Program-made: the position numbers and the translations under genes | Source: Galbula dea | Lineage: Eukaryota > Chordata > Aves > Piciformes > Galbulidae | Length of the DNA stretch: 64,000 bases | Assembly: GCA_013399015.1 (NCBI GenBank) | Contig: VWZX01009978.1 | Coordinates: 234,398-298,397, forward strand | Direction: 5' to 3' | Notes under the pieces: model-generated | Told to the model about the DNA's origin: nothing | Databases searched by the model: none | Seen by the model: only the letters and a program-made list of their open reading frames with translations | Shown here: positions 1 to 12,500 of the stretch, piece by piece | Position numbering within the stretch: position 1 is the first letter of the stretch | Layout of the letters: every line of letters starts with the position of its first letter

Positions 1-394
1 GTGTCTACAGAAGCTGCCTACACCATACAGACCACTCCTGCCTCTACTTGTCCCTTCCCCACCACACCAACCCTGCTCTGCAAATTCCTGGCTGAACTTC
101 ATAAACATCCAAATGCATCCAGAAGCTATTGATTGATTTGTGAAGCTACTGGAAATGGGGAACCTAAATAAAGGTAAAATGGGTAAATGCAAGGTAAAAT
201 GGGATTTGGATCTTCAGCAGCCATGGGAAAATCTACAGGAAGGAAGGATCTTGGGGTAGGGTGGGGTGCTAGGAGACAAGACAGAAGATGCATTGTCTTT
301 GGCTTTACCCACTCCACACAAGCGACTGGGAGAGGTTGGAAGTGTGAACTGGTCACGAGGTAAAAGAAAGGGCAAGCAGAGATGGATTCCTTAC
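1..394. other. ADAMTS10 intron 9 (partial)
   Basis: This intron runs off the left edge. I see no exon, repeat family or other structure here. Confidence 0.6.
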
Positions 395-541
395 TCCAGG
401 AAGCTGGTGATGTAGTCCCTGCTGCAGGTGGACCATACAAAAGGGTTGGTCTTCATGGTGATATGAGCAGCCATGAGCTTGGCTGTTTCTTGGCCCCGGG
501 AGCCACAGCTGTTGCCGACCCCATCGTGGTTCATGCCAAAG
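395..541 (-). CDS. ADAMTS10: ADAMTS10 coding exon 9 (metalloprotease, third zinc ligand and Met-turn)
   Basis: Encodes the end of codon 404 to residue 452 plus two bases. It opens FGMNHDGVGNSCG, supplying the third zinc ligand His409 and Asp410. It continues with the Met-turn in AKLMAAHI (Met427) and ends WSTCSRDYITSFL. The segment HITMKTNPFVW is the clearest match to ADAMTS10 over ADAMTS6. The acceptor is CTCTAG|C and the donor is GGA|GTAAGG. The next exon (expected to start the disintegrin-like domain) is not found in bases 1-394. Confidence 0.97.
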
Positions 542-3500
542 CTAGAGAGCATCACCAAGGCAATAGAGAGGTGATCAGCTGCTGCCCTTTGGAACCATCT
601 GCAGCAGCCACAGGAAGGAACAAACCAAAAGGGACTTCTCCCTCCATGGGCACCCCCAGGGACTCTGCTGGCACAGTACTCACGTGTGGCCAATCTCGTG
701 GGCAATGGTGAAGGCTGTGGCCAGGCCAATGTCCTCATTGATGCTGCAGCTCCGTTCTCGCTCGCACATCCCACCGACGGGGGCCAGGCCTAGGGGAGCC
801 AGAAGGAGCTGTCATGGAGGGTCAGCAGAAAACATCTGGAGGGGACAGGGGTAGGACCTGGGCTCTAACTGATGTCTTTCACTCTCACTAACAGAGTCTG
901 CTGTCAATAACAAGCTTTTTCCCACCAGTTCCACTGGGCTTTGCGTCCATGGGTCTTAGGGGGCTGTGGACACATTGTCACTCAAATGATAACAGGCTCA
1001 GAAATGCTAAGAATGGGTCAAAATCCTCTGAATTTCATAGCTAAACCCCAGGCTGTGTGCAGAGAGGAGCAGTCTTTACCACAACACTGGCACCGCTCAT
1101 GGGGGAACCTGAGATCAGCTGCCCTTGGGCATCCAAACCTGGCCAGGGCAGTCTGGACAACTGAGTAAGCCAGGATCCAGCCTGACCACCCCTGCTTGGT
1201 TCTGGCTGATGCTCACCATGGCCAGGAACCCATCCTGACTCCATCTGGAGGGCTGGATCCTGCAGAAATCCCCCTAGGATCCTGGCAGTAGATTGCCCCT
1301 ATACTGTCCCACCACCACAGGCTGTGCCCACTGCCCTGAGCCAGGGAAGGAACAGTCTATGGTGGAACAAATCAAGGTGCCACAGCACCTCCAGCCTCAC
1401 CCTCCCTCTCAGGCACCTCGTCTGCAGCCACATCAGGCTAGAGATTCACCAACTTCTCCTTCCTGACCGCAGTGATTCAGAGCAGTAATCCCTCCCTGAC
1501 TGCTCAGTCTAGACCAGGGCAAGACAAATGAGGAGCTAGAGCCAGAGAGAGCTGCAGGGTCTGTCTGCATCTGGCAGCTGAAATAAAGAACTCCCTTTAC
1601 AGTCATCACAAAAAAAAGAGAAGTCTTATTTCTCTCTGCTAAGCCAGGAATACTCCACTAGGCTATGGACCAGCCCTAGATGTGAGAGGTCCTTAATCAT
1701 CAAGCTGGAGCTGACCCAGGGATAGAGCAGAGAAGTGTTCCAGAGCCCATCCATCCTCTGGGTTCCTGCTTTCAGTGTTTACAGAAGTTAGGAGGCTACA
1801 CAGTTGAGCAGTCTGGAAACCATGGAGCTGCTCCTGGCTCTGCTGCTTGGTGCTTGTGGAAGCCTTGGGCCAGTGCTTGCCCTCAGCCTGCTCCCTAGGA
1901 GAGGACAACCCACCCTCAGCACACTCCTGAGATGTGGCTGCTGGGGAGAAGTGCTGCTGAGGGGCAGCAAACTCCTAGACACATACCCAGAGTGCCACAG
2001 GGTTTGTTCTTGTAGATGCAAATGTCATATCTGCAAAGAAGAGAAGGCAGAGTTAAGAACATTTCCAGTTTCAGTGCCTCCAAAACAGGATGTCTTCATT
2101 TTCCTGAAGTCTTCACACCCCAAACAATTCCAACCAGCCCATGGCTCACAGAACACTTCTGGAGAGGGAAGTAGCAACTGTAACAGGTAAGATACCTCTG
2201 ATCCAGGTTGTACAAGACTTTCCCCTGGCTGAGACTCATGATGGAATCATAGAATCATGGTATTGTTTAGCTTGGAAAAGACTTGTAAGGTCATCAAGTC
2301 CAACCATGAACCAGCACTGCCAGGTCACCACTGACCCATGGCCCTCAGCACCACATCTCCTGGTGTTCTCAACCCCTCAGGGATGGTGGCTCCACCACTG
2401 CCCTGGGCAGCCTGGGCCAGGCCTGGACAACCCTTTCCAGGAAGAAATTGTTCCTCATGTTCAACCTAAACCTCCCCTGGCACAACTTGAGGCAGTGTCC
2501 TCTCATCCTGTCACTTGCTTCTTAGAAGACCAAGCCCCACCTGGCTCCAGCCTCCTCTCAGGGAGCTGCAGAGAGCCAGAAGGTCTCCCCTGAGCCTCCT
2601 CTTCTCCAGCCTAACCAAGCCCAGTTCCCTCAGCTGCTCCTCACACTTGTGCTCTAGACCCTTCCCCACCTTCCTTGCCCTTCTCTGGACACACTCCAGC
2701 ACCTCAATGTCCTTCTGGCAGTGAGGAGCCCAAAACTGCATCCAGGCTTGGAGGTGTGACCTCCCCAGTGCCCAGTCCAGGAGGCCAATCCCTGCCCTAG
2801 CCCTGCTACCACCCTAGTGCTGCTCCAAGCCAGGATGCTGTTGGCCTTCTTGGCCACCTGAGCACTCTGCTGCCTCATCTTCAGCTGCTGTTGACCAACA
2901 CTCTCAGGTCCTTTTCCTCTGGCAGCTTTCCAGGCACTCTGCCCCAAGCCTGGAGCATTCTTGCAGGACCCAGCACTTGCCCTTGTTGAATCTCATCCCA
3001 TAGCTCCTGCCCCTTAAGTATGGGGCAGTTATGAGTGTGGTCAGAGCTTTGCTTTGGAGGAAAGGTGGTAAATGAGCAGGGATGATGCTGGTCCAACCTT
3101 GAAGCAGCTCCAGTACAGACCAGTTTGGGGCCAGAGGGTGAATGTTATCACCTAATTGTGGAGATGACCCACATGCCATCCATGACCCTGTTCTCACCCA
3201 GAACCTGTTTGGGTCTTTGCAAAACCCAAGCTGAGAGGGGCAATGCTCACAGGTAGGGCAGGCATCTGTGGAGGGACTGCTGGCAACTGGGCTGGGACAC
3301 CCCAAAGCTGGGTTAGGCTGTTGCCCTTTAGCCTCAAGGTTCAAGGTGTGAGCTGGGCTTGGAGAACTGAGGATGCTTGACCATGATGAGGGTTTGGAAG
3401 ATGCCCACAAAACGAGCAGCACCATCCAAAATATCACTGGTCTCACCAGCCCTCTGAGGATGCCAGTAGGGTGGAAACAAGCTGCTGGTACACAATGGGT

Positions 3501-6500
3501 TAAATGTAACATGTTCCTGGTGATGGCTCCTGTCCTTTTGGCCTCTGGTACTGCCTGGAAGTGTCCAAACCTCTCACCCCCGGCAGGAAATCAAGCAGAG
3601 TGAAAAACATTTGTTGCTTTGTTTTGAACAAATCCTGCTAAAGCCTTTGGAGGCTCAGCTCTGACACAGCCCTGCTGAAGGGAGAAAAACCAACAGCTCA
3701 GCAAGATGTTATCAGGAGACAGGGAATTTATGAGAGCTGGGGCTGGATGTGCTGGTGCTGTCCAAGCCTGGTGTATTTGGCCCAGCAAGGAGCTTTGGGT
3801 TAGCTCAAACATCTGGTGGGAGGTTGAAGAACACGGAGCTGGGGTTTAGGTCCCACCCTTGGGGTGGAAGGGAAGGAAAAGCAGATGCTGCAGTCCCAGG
3901 AAGGTGAAAAGCTGGGGTCAAGGGGTTTTGGGATCACTCCTTCCCTGGTGCTTGTGGGCTTTCATTTCCCAAGCTCCTCAAGGAGGATGGAGCAGGCATC
4001 TGCTACCACCAGGAAGCAGAGCAGGAGAGCAGAGCATGGGAGCAGTGGGAAGCAGCTGCCCCTTGGAGGGTCTCCTCTCCAGGGCTTTTGGTTTGTCACT
4101 TTCTTCCACTCTGTGAGAGCAGGGAAAGAACAGGCACAAACAAACCTTGACCTTCCAGCTGTCACTGTTCCTTCCACTGTGCCTGTTGTCCCCTCTGCAT
4201 CTTCCTTCCTTCCAACCATCTGTCTGTCCTTCAAGCCACCCCTCCTGCACCTTCTGCTGCTCCAGGCTCAAGCACTCATCTATCCTGACAGGGGTCTCTG
4301 ATTCAATGTGCTGCTGAGGGATATGGTTTAGTGGTGGTGACCTGGCAGTGCTGGCTCAATAGTTGGACTTGATGTTCTTAAAGGCCTTTTCCAACCAAAA
4401 TGATTGGATGATTCTGCTTGTCCTGCATGGGAAGGTTCTGATCCCTTCACCCAGCTCTAGAGGTCTAATTCAGCATCCAGGTTAAGCTGCTGGCCTAAAC
4501 TGTTGACAGAGGAGTGCAGAGACACAGGCAGGGCAGGAGTGCTCTTGTCCTAAGGGAGTTGGGATGAAGTTACTGCTTCAGGGGTGTCCATCAGCTACCA
4601 AGGTCAATGGTATCTTGGGATGCATTAAGAGCAGTCAAACAGCAGGTTAAAGGAGGTTTGCCCCCTCCTCAACTCTGATCTAGTTAGGCCACAGAATCCC
4701 AGAATGTTAGGGGTTGGAAGGGACCTCTGGAGAGCATCTAGTCCAACCCCCATGTTCCAGCAGGGTCACCTAGAGCAGGTTGCACAGGATGGTGTCCAGG
4801 TGGGGTTGCAATGCCTCTAGACATGAAGACTCCACCACCTCCCTAGGCAGCCTGGGCCAGGGCTCCACCACCCTCAAAGTAAAGAAGATCCTCCTGATGT
4901 TTAGATGGAACTTCCCATGTTCCAGTCTGTGCCTGTTACCTCTTGTCCTATCCCTGGGCATCACTGACAAAAGCCTGGCCCCATCCTCCTGACCCCCACC
5001 CATGGAGTATTGATAAGCATTAATAAGATGAGCTGGAATCCTGGATCCAGTTCTGAGCTCCCCAGTTCCAGAGAGACAAGGAACTGCTGGAGAGAGTCCA
5101 TTGGAGGCTAGGAAGATGCTGAGGGCACTGCAGCAGCTCTGGCAGGAGGAAAGGCTGAGAGCCCTGGGGCTGCTGAGCCTGGAGAAGAGCAGCCCCAGAG
5201 GGGAGCTGCTCAATGCTGAGCAAGAGCTGAAGGCTGGGGGCAAGAGGCTGGGGCCAGGCTCTGCTCAGTGGTGCCCAGGGCCAGGCCAAGGGGCACTGGG
5301 CACCAACTGGGACCCAGGAGGCTCCAGCTGAGCAGGAGGAGAAGCTTGTTTGGTGTGAGGGTGTTGGAGTCCTGACCCAGGCTTTGCAGAGAGGCTGTGG
5401 AGTCTCCTTGTGTGGAGAGATTGCCAAGGCAGCTGGAAGTGACCCTGGGCAAGCTGGGGTGGTTGGACTGGATGATCTCCAGAGGTCCCTTCTGTGATTC
5501 TGTATTTCAGTCCCACATGTAGGCACCTGAGATGAAGTAAGCCAAATCCTAAACTGACTGGAGGCAGTCTTGTCACTGTCATGGAGCTCAACTCCCACTT
5601 GTATCCTCTTCTCTACCTTTCACAGCAGGGCCAGATGGGGCTCTCCACTTCAGTAGGATGCTCCATGACTCCAGGGTGGGTTCTCAGACATCCCCAACAC
5701 TGCTGTACACACTGCACCACTGACTCCTGGTGCACAAAAACCTGTGGCTGCAAACTCAACTCTTTGAGTGCACAACCAAGCTAGAGGGAAGATCTTAAAG
5801 AGAGAAGATCTTGAAGGGAAGACAGACCCAGAAGAAGGATAATCATCTGAACTGCAATAATCTGCATTGCTGCAAGGGTACTGGATGAGCCTCTTGGACA
5901 GAGGACAGCTTCAGAGAGGACATCCCACCCTGAGGACAGCCCTGCCTTACCTGGTGATCAGCACTGCAGTGTCATGGTTGGCTATCCCATTCTCAGGGAT
6001 AGCATTCCCATTGCCATTCCTGTTCACTATGGATTTCTGCCACTTGCAGAAGCTGTCCAGGGATTTCCCAGCATGGTGGTTGATCTCCAGGGTGGGCTGG
6101 AATGGAAGCAGTGTGACAGTGTGTTCCCAGGAAAGGCCTCATATCAAGGCACTGCCTATTCCTATGTCAGCAGAGCATGGGAAAGGTCATGGAAAAAGCA
6201 AGACTTGAGGAGAACTAAAGCCACTTAAACCTCCCTAAAGTCACCTTAAAACAGTCCTCTCAGTCCCAGAGGTCTCCTCAGCCCACTACCTGAACCCTGC
6301 CCAGCTGCCCCTGGGAGGATGTGGTGCACCCAGCAGGCTGCACTGGAGAGGACCTCCCCTGGGGTGACATCCCTAGGGAACACACAGACCCACAAAGGAA
6401 GTTTAGAGGCATGATGGAAGCAGCTCAGCAAAGCCCAGCTTACCTGATCCTCGGTGAGGAGAATCAGTCTGGTCACCAGGATGTTGACAATATTGCCCAG

Positions 6501-9500
6501 ACTCGAGTCCTGGAAAAGTTTGGCAACCTGACCTCCAAGAAACAAGAAAAGAGGAGTCTTAAAAATGAGCTCATGGGCTGGGGGACAGGCAGGTGCCAAG
6601 GGCTGGCCACCCAGGGGAGGGGTGGGGGCTGCAGGCTCTGAACAGAGGCTTCTTAGGAAGCAGAAGTAGGTGTGGAGTCCATTTGGGCTGCAGAGCCTCC
6701 TAAAACCAGGGTGAAGTTGAGTCAGGAGAGGTTCAGGCTGGAGATTAGGAAAAGATTTTGCACCCAGAGGGTGGCTGGGCTCTGGCACAGCTTCCCCAAG
6801 AACTGATCTCAGCACCAAGCCTGGCACAGTTCAAGAAGCTTTGGACATTGCTCTTGGGCACATGGGGTGATTGGGGTGTCCTGCATAGGTTAAGAGCTGG
6901 ACTTGATCCTGCTGGGTCCCTTCCAGCTCAGGAGATCCTGTGCTACTGTGAAACCATGTTGAGGCCTTGGTGTCTCCTTCTGGGCAGACCCAAGCAGTGA
7001 AGCTGACATCCCTCCAGAGCTGCTCCTTGCCTGGAGCTCAGGGTAGGGAGGGTCCATGGTCCTGGCATGAGGCAGTTATAGGGATGAAGCTTTGGTGGCT
7101 GCTCCTTGGCAGGGAAGGAGACAGAACCTCTCAGAAGTCTGCTGCCACCTGATGGGTGTTGGACAGCAGATCCCACAGTTAGACTTGGTATTGTTTCCAA
7201 ATCTGACATCAGCTTTAGAGATGCAAACACAGAGCAAGCCATGAAAAGAGATCCTGCAGAGGACAGGACAAAGAACCATCACAGAGGAGCTTTCAGCCCT
7301 CTGATGGATAACTTCCAAGCCTACCTCACCTCACAGGAGGACTCAGCATGGCCATTGCAGGCTGTTAATGCATCAGGCTTGGTATCCTGCCACCAGCAAT
7401 GACCCAAATCATCAGATCCCCAGGAGGAAGCTCCTCTGCAGTAACCCAGAGACCAGGACAGCAGCTATGGAGGGAGAAAGCTCTTTCTCCCTACCCCTCA
7501 ATGCCCATCAGCCCCCAAGCGTGACAGCTCCCTCTCCTTCCCTTTCCCATCTGTTTCCCAGCTTGCCTGGTCCTATTTGCAATGCTAATGTGAGATGAGA
7601 GATGGTGTTCAAAGAAAGGCTTTGTTCTCCTCATCCAGATCTGCCCTGTAGCGTGGTCAGAAAGGGCCAGACTTCACCTCTGCTACAGAGCAGAGTCCCT
7701 GCAGCCTCCACAGCATCCCTGCTCAGGACCAGCAGCAGCATGTCAGGAGTTTTGACCCAAACACCTCAGTGTGGGGATAAGAAGATGCCACTACCAACCC
7801 AGAGTAGATCTGATGTACCAGGGCAGCTTAAGGATTGATCTGCTGGAAAGCAGCTCTGTGGGAAGAAGACCTGGGAGTGCTGGTGAACAACAGGATGACC
7901 CTGAACCAGCTATGTGCCCTTGTGGCCAAGAATGGAGTGCATCAAGAAGAGTGTGGCCAGCAGGTCCAGGGCAGTTCTCTTCCCCCTCTACTATGCCCTA
8001 GTGAGGCCACATCTGGAGTCCTGGGTCCAGTCCTGGCCTCCCCTGATCAAGGACAGGGAACTTCTGGAGAGGGTTCAGGAAAGGGCTAAGAAAATGATTA
8101 GGGGAGTGGAACATCTCTCTTCTGGGGAGAGGCTCAGAGAGCTGGGGCTGGGTAGCCTGGAGAGGAGAAGACTGGGGGAGGATCTTACCAGTGCTTATCT
8201 ATACTTCATGGGTGGGGGTCAGGAGGATGAGGCCAGGCTTCTGTCAGTGGTGCCCAGGGACAGGACAAGAGGGAACAGGCACAGACTGCAACATGGGCTG
8301 CTCCATCTAAACATCAGGATGAGCTTCTTTTCTTTGAGGGTGGTGGAGCCCTGGCCCAGGCTGCCCAGGGAGGTGATGGAGTCTCTATCTCTGGAGACAT
8401 TCCAAACCCACCTGGATGCCATCCTGTGCAACCTGCTCTAGGTGACCCTGCTGGAACATGGGGGTTGGACCAGATACTCTCCAAAGGTCCCTCCCAACCC
8501 CTAACATTCAATGACTCCATGATTTCCCCCCCAGCCTTCCCACCCCACTCATCTTCTAGCAGGAGAAGCCCACGGCACCCTCTGCCAAAGCCTAAACCTG
8601 AGGAGATGGACAGGTTTTATTGCTGCCTGCTCCCTGCCAGGGGGTGTGGGAGGCCCTGGGGTGTCCTCTCCAGGCCATGCTGTGGCTATAACACTTACAA
8701 TATTCATGATGGCCAGGATGTACTGCTCGATGTCCCTCCGCCCATGGTAGCCCACCATCATTTTGTCAGCTACCACCAAGGTCTCCACGTAGCGCTCGGT
8801 GCTGACTGATCTCTTCAGGGGCAGTTGGCCTCTCTGGCTGTGGTTACCTGATGGCTTCAGAGGGGAGGGCTTCAGTGACCTCAGCCACCAATGTCTCCCT
8901 TTCCAGGGCTTCTCATCTGCAGAAGGAAAGAGAATTTTCTGTTGATCTCCAGTAAGAACTCAGCAGCACGCAGAGGGGAGAGGGTGGGGAGGAGGAGATG
9001 GGTTTCAGGGAAGGAAAGGTCATGGTGAAGAACTTCATGCACCACAGGGAATCCAGCAAATGTCCCCACAGCCATGGTTGGACCTGCTGAGCTTCCCTTC
9101 ATAGAATCATTTTGATTGGAAGAGATCTTTAAGATCATCACAATCAACTGTTCTCCAGCACTGCCAGGTCACCACTAACCCATGGCCCTCAGCACCACAT
9201 CTCCAGGGCTTTTCAACCCCTCCAGGGATGGGGACTCCACCACTGCCCTGGGCAGCCTGGGCCAGGCCTTGACAACCCTCCTGGGGAAGAAATTGTTCCT
9301 AATATCCAACCTAAACCTCCCCTGGCACAACTTGAGGCAGTGTCCTCTCATCCTGTCACTTGCTTCTTAGGAGACCAAGCCCCACCTGGCTCCAGCCTCC
9401 TCTCAGGGAGTTGCAGAGAGCCAGAAGGTCTCCCCTGAGCCTCCTCTTCTCCAGGCTAACCAAAGCCCAGTTCCCTCAGCTGCTCCTCACAACACTTGTG

Positions 9501-12500
9501 CTCTAGACCCTTCCCCACCTTCCTTGCCCTTCTCTGGCCACACTCCAGCACCTCAGTGTCCTTCTGGCAGTGAGGAGCCCAAAACTGACCCCAGGCTTGG
9601 AGGTGTGGCCTCCCCAGTGCCCAGTCCAGGAGGCCAATCCCTGCCCTAGTCCTACTGCCACCCTAGTGCTGCTCCAAGCCAGGATGCTGCTGGCCTTCTT
9701 GGCCACCTGGGCAGTCTGCTGCCTCATCTTCAGCTGCTGTTGACCTATTGCAGCCCAGGGCTGTCCCCATGCTCCTGCTGGCCCCGTTGGCATCCTTCTG
9801 CCCAGGCTGCTTGCAGAGCTGTGTGTCCATCCTGCTGCCCCACACACTTCAGTGCCTCCCTCACCTCTGTCACAGGGAGGAGTGGGCTGGATTTAGAACC
9901 TACACATACATAATCTCAAAACAAAGCCATTGCAGATCATTTCCTCTTTCCTTTTCCTGCCAGGACATGGACTTAAGACTTTGTTTTTCCTCCACAGAAA
10001 TGGCTGCAACCTCCAAAGCAGCAGCAGCAGTAGGATGTAGGAGTTTGCTCCAGGCTCCAAGTGCTACTAACCTGACCCTAGAGGTGTCCCCAGCAGGGCC
10101 ATCAGCTCCAAACCCACTGCTTGGACACCACCCCAGGGCAGGAGATCTGGCTAGGAGATTAGAACCATCTCCTGCCCTGTCAGGACAGCTGGCTGGATCC
10201 TCCTCCTCCTCTGCTCTAGTGCTGGATCATCAATCTTCCAGCAAGACTGGACTGGTGGGCAGACCTCAGCCTCCCAGCTCTGGCCCCTCTGGCTGATCAG
10301 AGGGAGCTTGTGGAGATGCCTGGGACCCAGTGGTGCTGGGGCAGGTCAGGACAGGTCCAGCCTGTGGAGTGAGGAGATGAAGCAGCTTTGCTGGGGCCAT
10401 TGCACTGTGGTTGTTCTGAACTGTGCTTGGCCTGTGGCTCTCACTGCATGGTCTTTGCTTTCCAAGAAGCAATTAGGAACAGGCAAACTTTTGTCTGGAA
10501 GCCAGGGAATGTGGCAAGGAGTCAGCAGAAGGCAGTCTGCTGGCATGTTGTCCAACTTGACTTTGGGAGCTGGGATGGGAGGAGCTGGGCTAGGGAAGCA
10601 CAGGTTGTCTCCAGAGATGCTGGCAGGTCTGAGGACACTCTGAGAGCAGGTGTCCCAGTGCCTCCAGAGGCTCCATCCCTTCCAGCAGTGACTCCTCACC
10701 TGGTCAAGTGTCACCACTGGGGCACTGGATGAACACCCTGAAGTGACACAGCAACCTGCCAGGAGCAGTTGGGGACAGCTCTGCTTCTGCACCCATGTTC
10801 AGCTGGCTCCTCTGCAGGGATGGCAGCTCCTGGCATCCTAATGGAGCCAAGAGAAGCCTCTGTGGACTGCAGGAGCAGCACCCTGTGTGCATGCCACATT
10901 TGGGGGAGATGGAGAAAGTTGATGTTCACAGGGGCTGAGGATTTCAGGCAGGCTCTAGGACACAGAGTGACTGCTAGAAAGGAAGGGAAGGGCAGAGGGA
11001 GAGGCCAGAGCAGACCTCTATGAGTCCTGTAGGAAGTCAAAGGCCTGTAAACATAGAAATGGGGTAGATGTGCAACTGCTCTTCTCTAGAAACATCTCCC
11101 AGAGCCCATTGTGATGAACCAGAGCCCACAGCCCACCCTACAAGGCTCCAAACCCATTGCCTGGAGATCACCCCAGGACAGGATTGCTGGCTAGGAGAAT
11201 AGAACCATCTCCTGCCCTGTCAGGAGAGCTGGCTGGATCCTCCTCCTCCTTTCCCTCTGGTCTCCACCAGCAGCAGATGTACCTCAATGTGGACACCATC
11301 CTCAGTGACTACAGCCCATGGACAAGTCTGTGCTGAGCCTGTGCAAGCTCTGATTTCTCAATACCTTGTCAATTGGCCAAAGCTGGGAGGATTTTACTCA
11401 AGAACAATAAGAGGCAGGGGTTGTTTTGTTATTTCTCTTCTATGCCATGCTCTATTTAGAAACCTAAAAGCCCTGCTGTGAAGAAGAGAGGACAAGAGCT
11501 TTCCAAAAGCCCAGACCCCTAGAAATCCTCCACATGGGTGGAAGTAAATCCAGAAAGCTTTCTTGAATGCAAGAGATCAATTTGCTTCCTTGCCTTCAAG
11601 GCAAGGAAGCAAATTGATCTCTTGCATTCAAGAAATTTAGTGTAGACCTTCAAAGCTTGGTCTACTGGGATTTCTCCAGCCTGCACTGGGATGGACAGGA
11701 GCTGGGGGGGGAGGTGGAGGGGTTGGGTACAGATACCTAGCACACCACAGGCTGCATCCATGTGTGGGTACTGGAGAGATGATCGCTTGTAGACGACGTG
11801 GGGGCTGCCTTTGCCCTCACTCCCTGTGCTGAGGTTGGCTCCTGGGCTCAGGGGTTCAATGAAGTATTCCTCCTCATCAGCCACGATCACCCCATGCTGC
11901 AGAAGGAAAGAGGTGGAAGGCAGTGAAAGAGGCAGGGAGGGAACTGGCTGACACATGGGTGGCTTCTCCTCAGGAGCTTTCTGGTGATTAGCCAGTGAAC
12001 TTTTGGGGAATGACACTTTGGAGGATGGGAAGGAATCATAGAGTATCAACTGAGCTGGAAGGGACTCACTAGGATCATTGAGTCCAGCTCTTAAGCCATG
12101 CAGGACACCCCAAGAATCACCCCATGTGCCTGAGGGTGTTGTCTAAACACTTTCTGAACTGTGCCAGGCTTGGTGCTGAGATCAGTCCCTGGGGAGGCTG
12201 ATCCAGAGCCCAGCCACCCTCTGGGTGAAGAACCTTTTCCTAATCTCTGCCCTGAACCTCTCCTGACTCAACTTCCCCCAGTTCCCCCTAGTCCTATCAC
12301 TGTCTGCTAGAGTGAGAAGATCAGTGCCTGCCCCTCTGCAGTCCCTTGTGAGGAGGCTGAAGATGCTATGAGGTCTCTCAGTCTCCTCTTCTTGAGGCTA
12401 AACAAACCAAGTGACCTCAGCTGCTCCTCATGATGTTTCCCCTCCAGTCCCTTCACCATCTTCATAACCCTCCTCTGGACACTCTCCAACAGCCTAATAA

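Noticed and set aside
7914..8441. 175-codon ORF resembling a protein-coding gene
   Set aside because: It is the C-terminal end of CR1 ORF2 in a truncated LINE, not a host gene.
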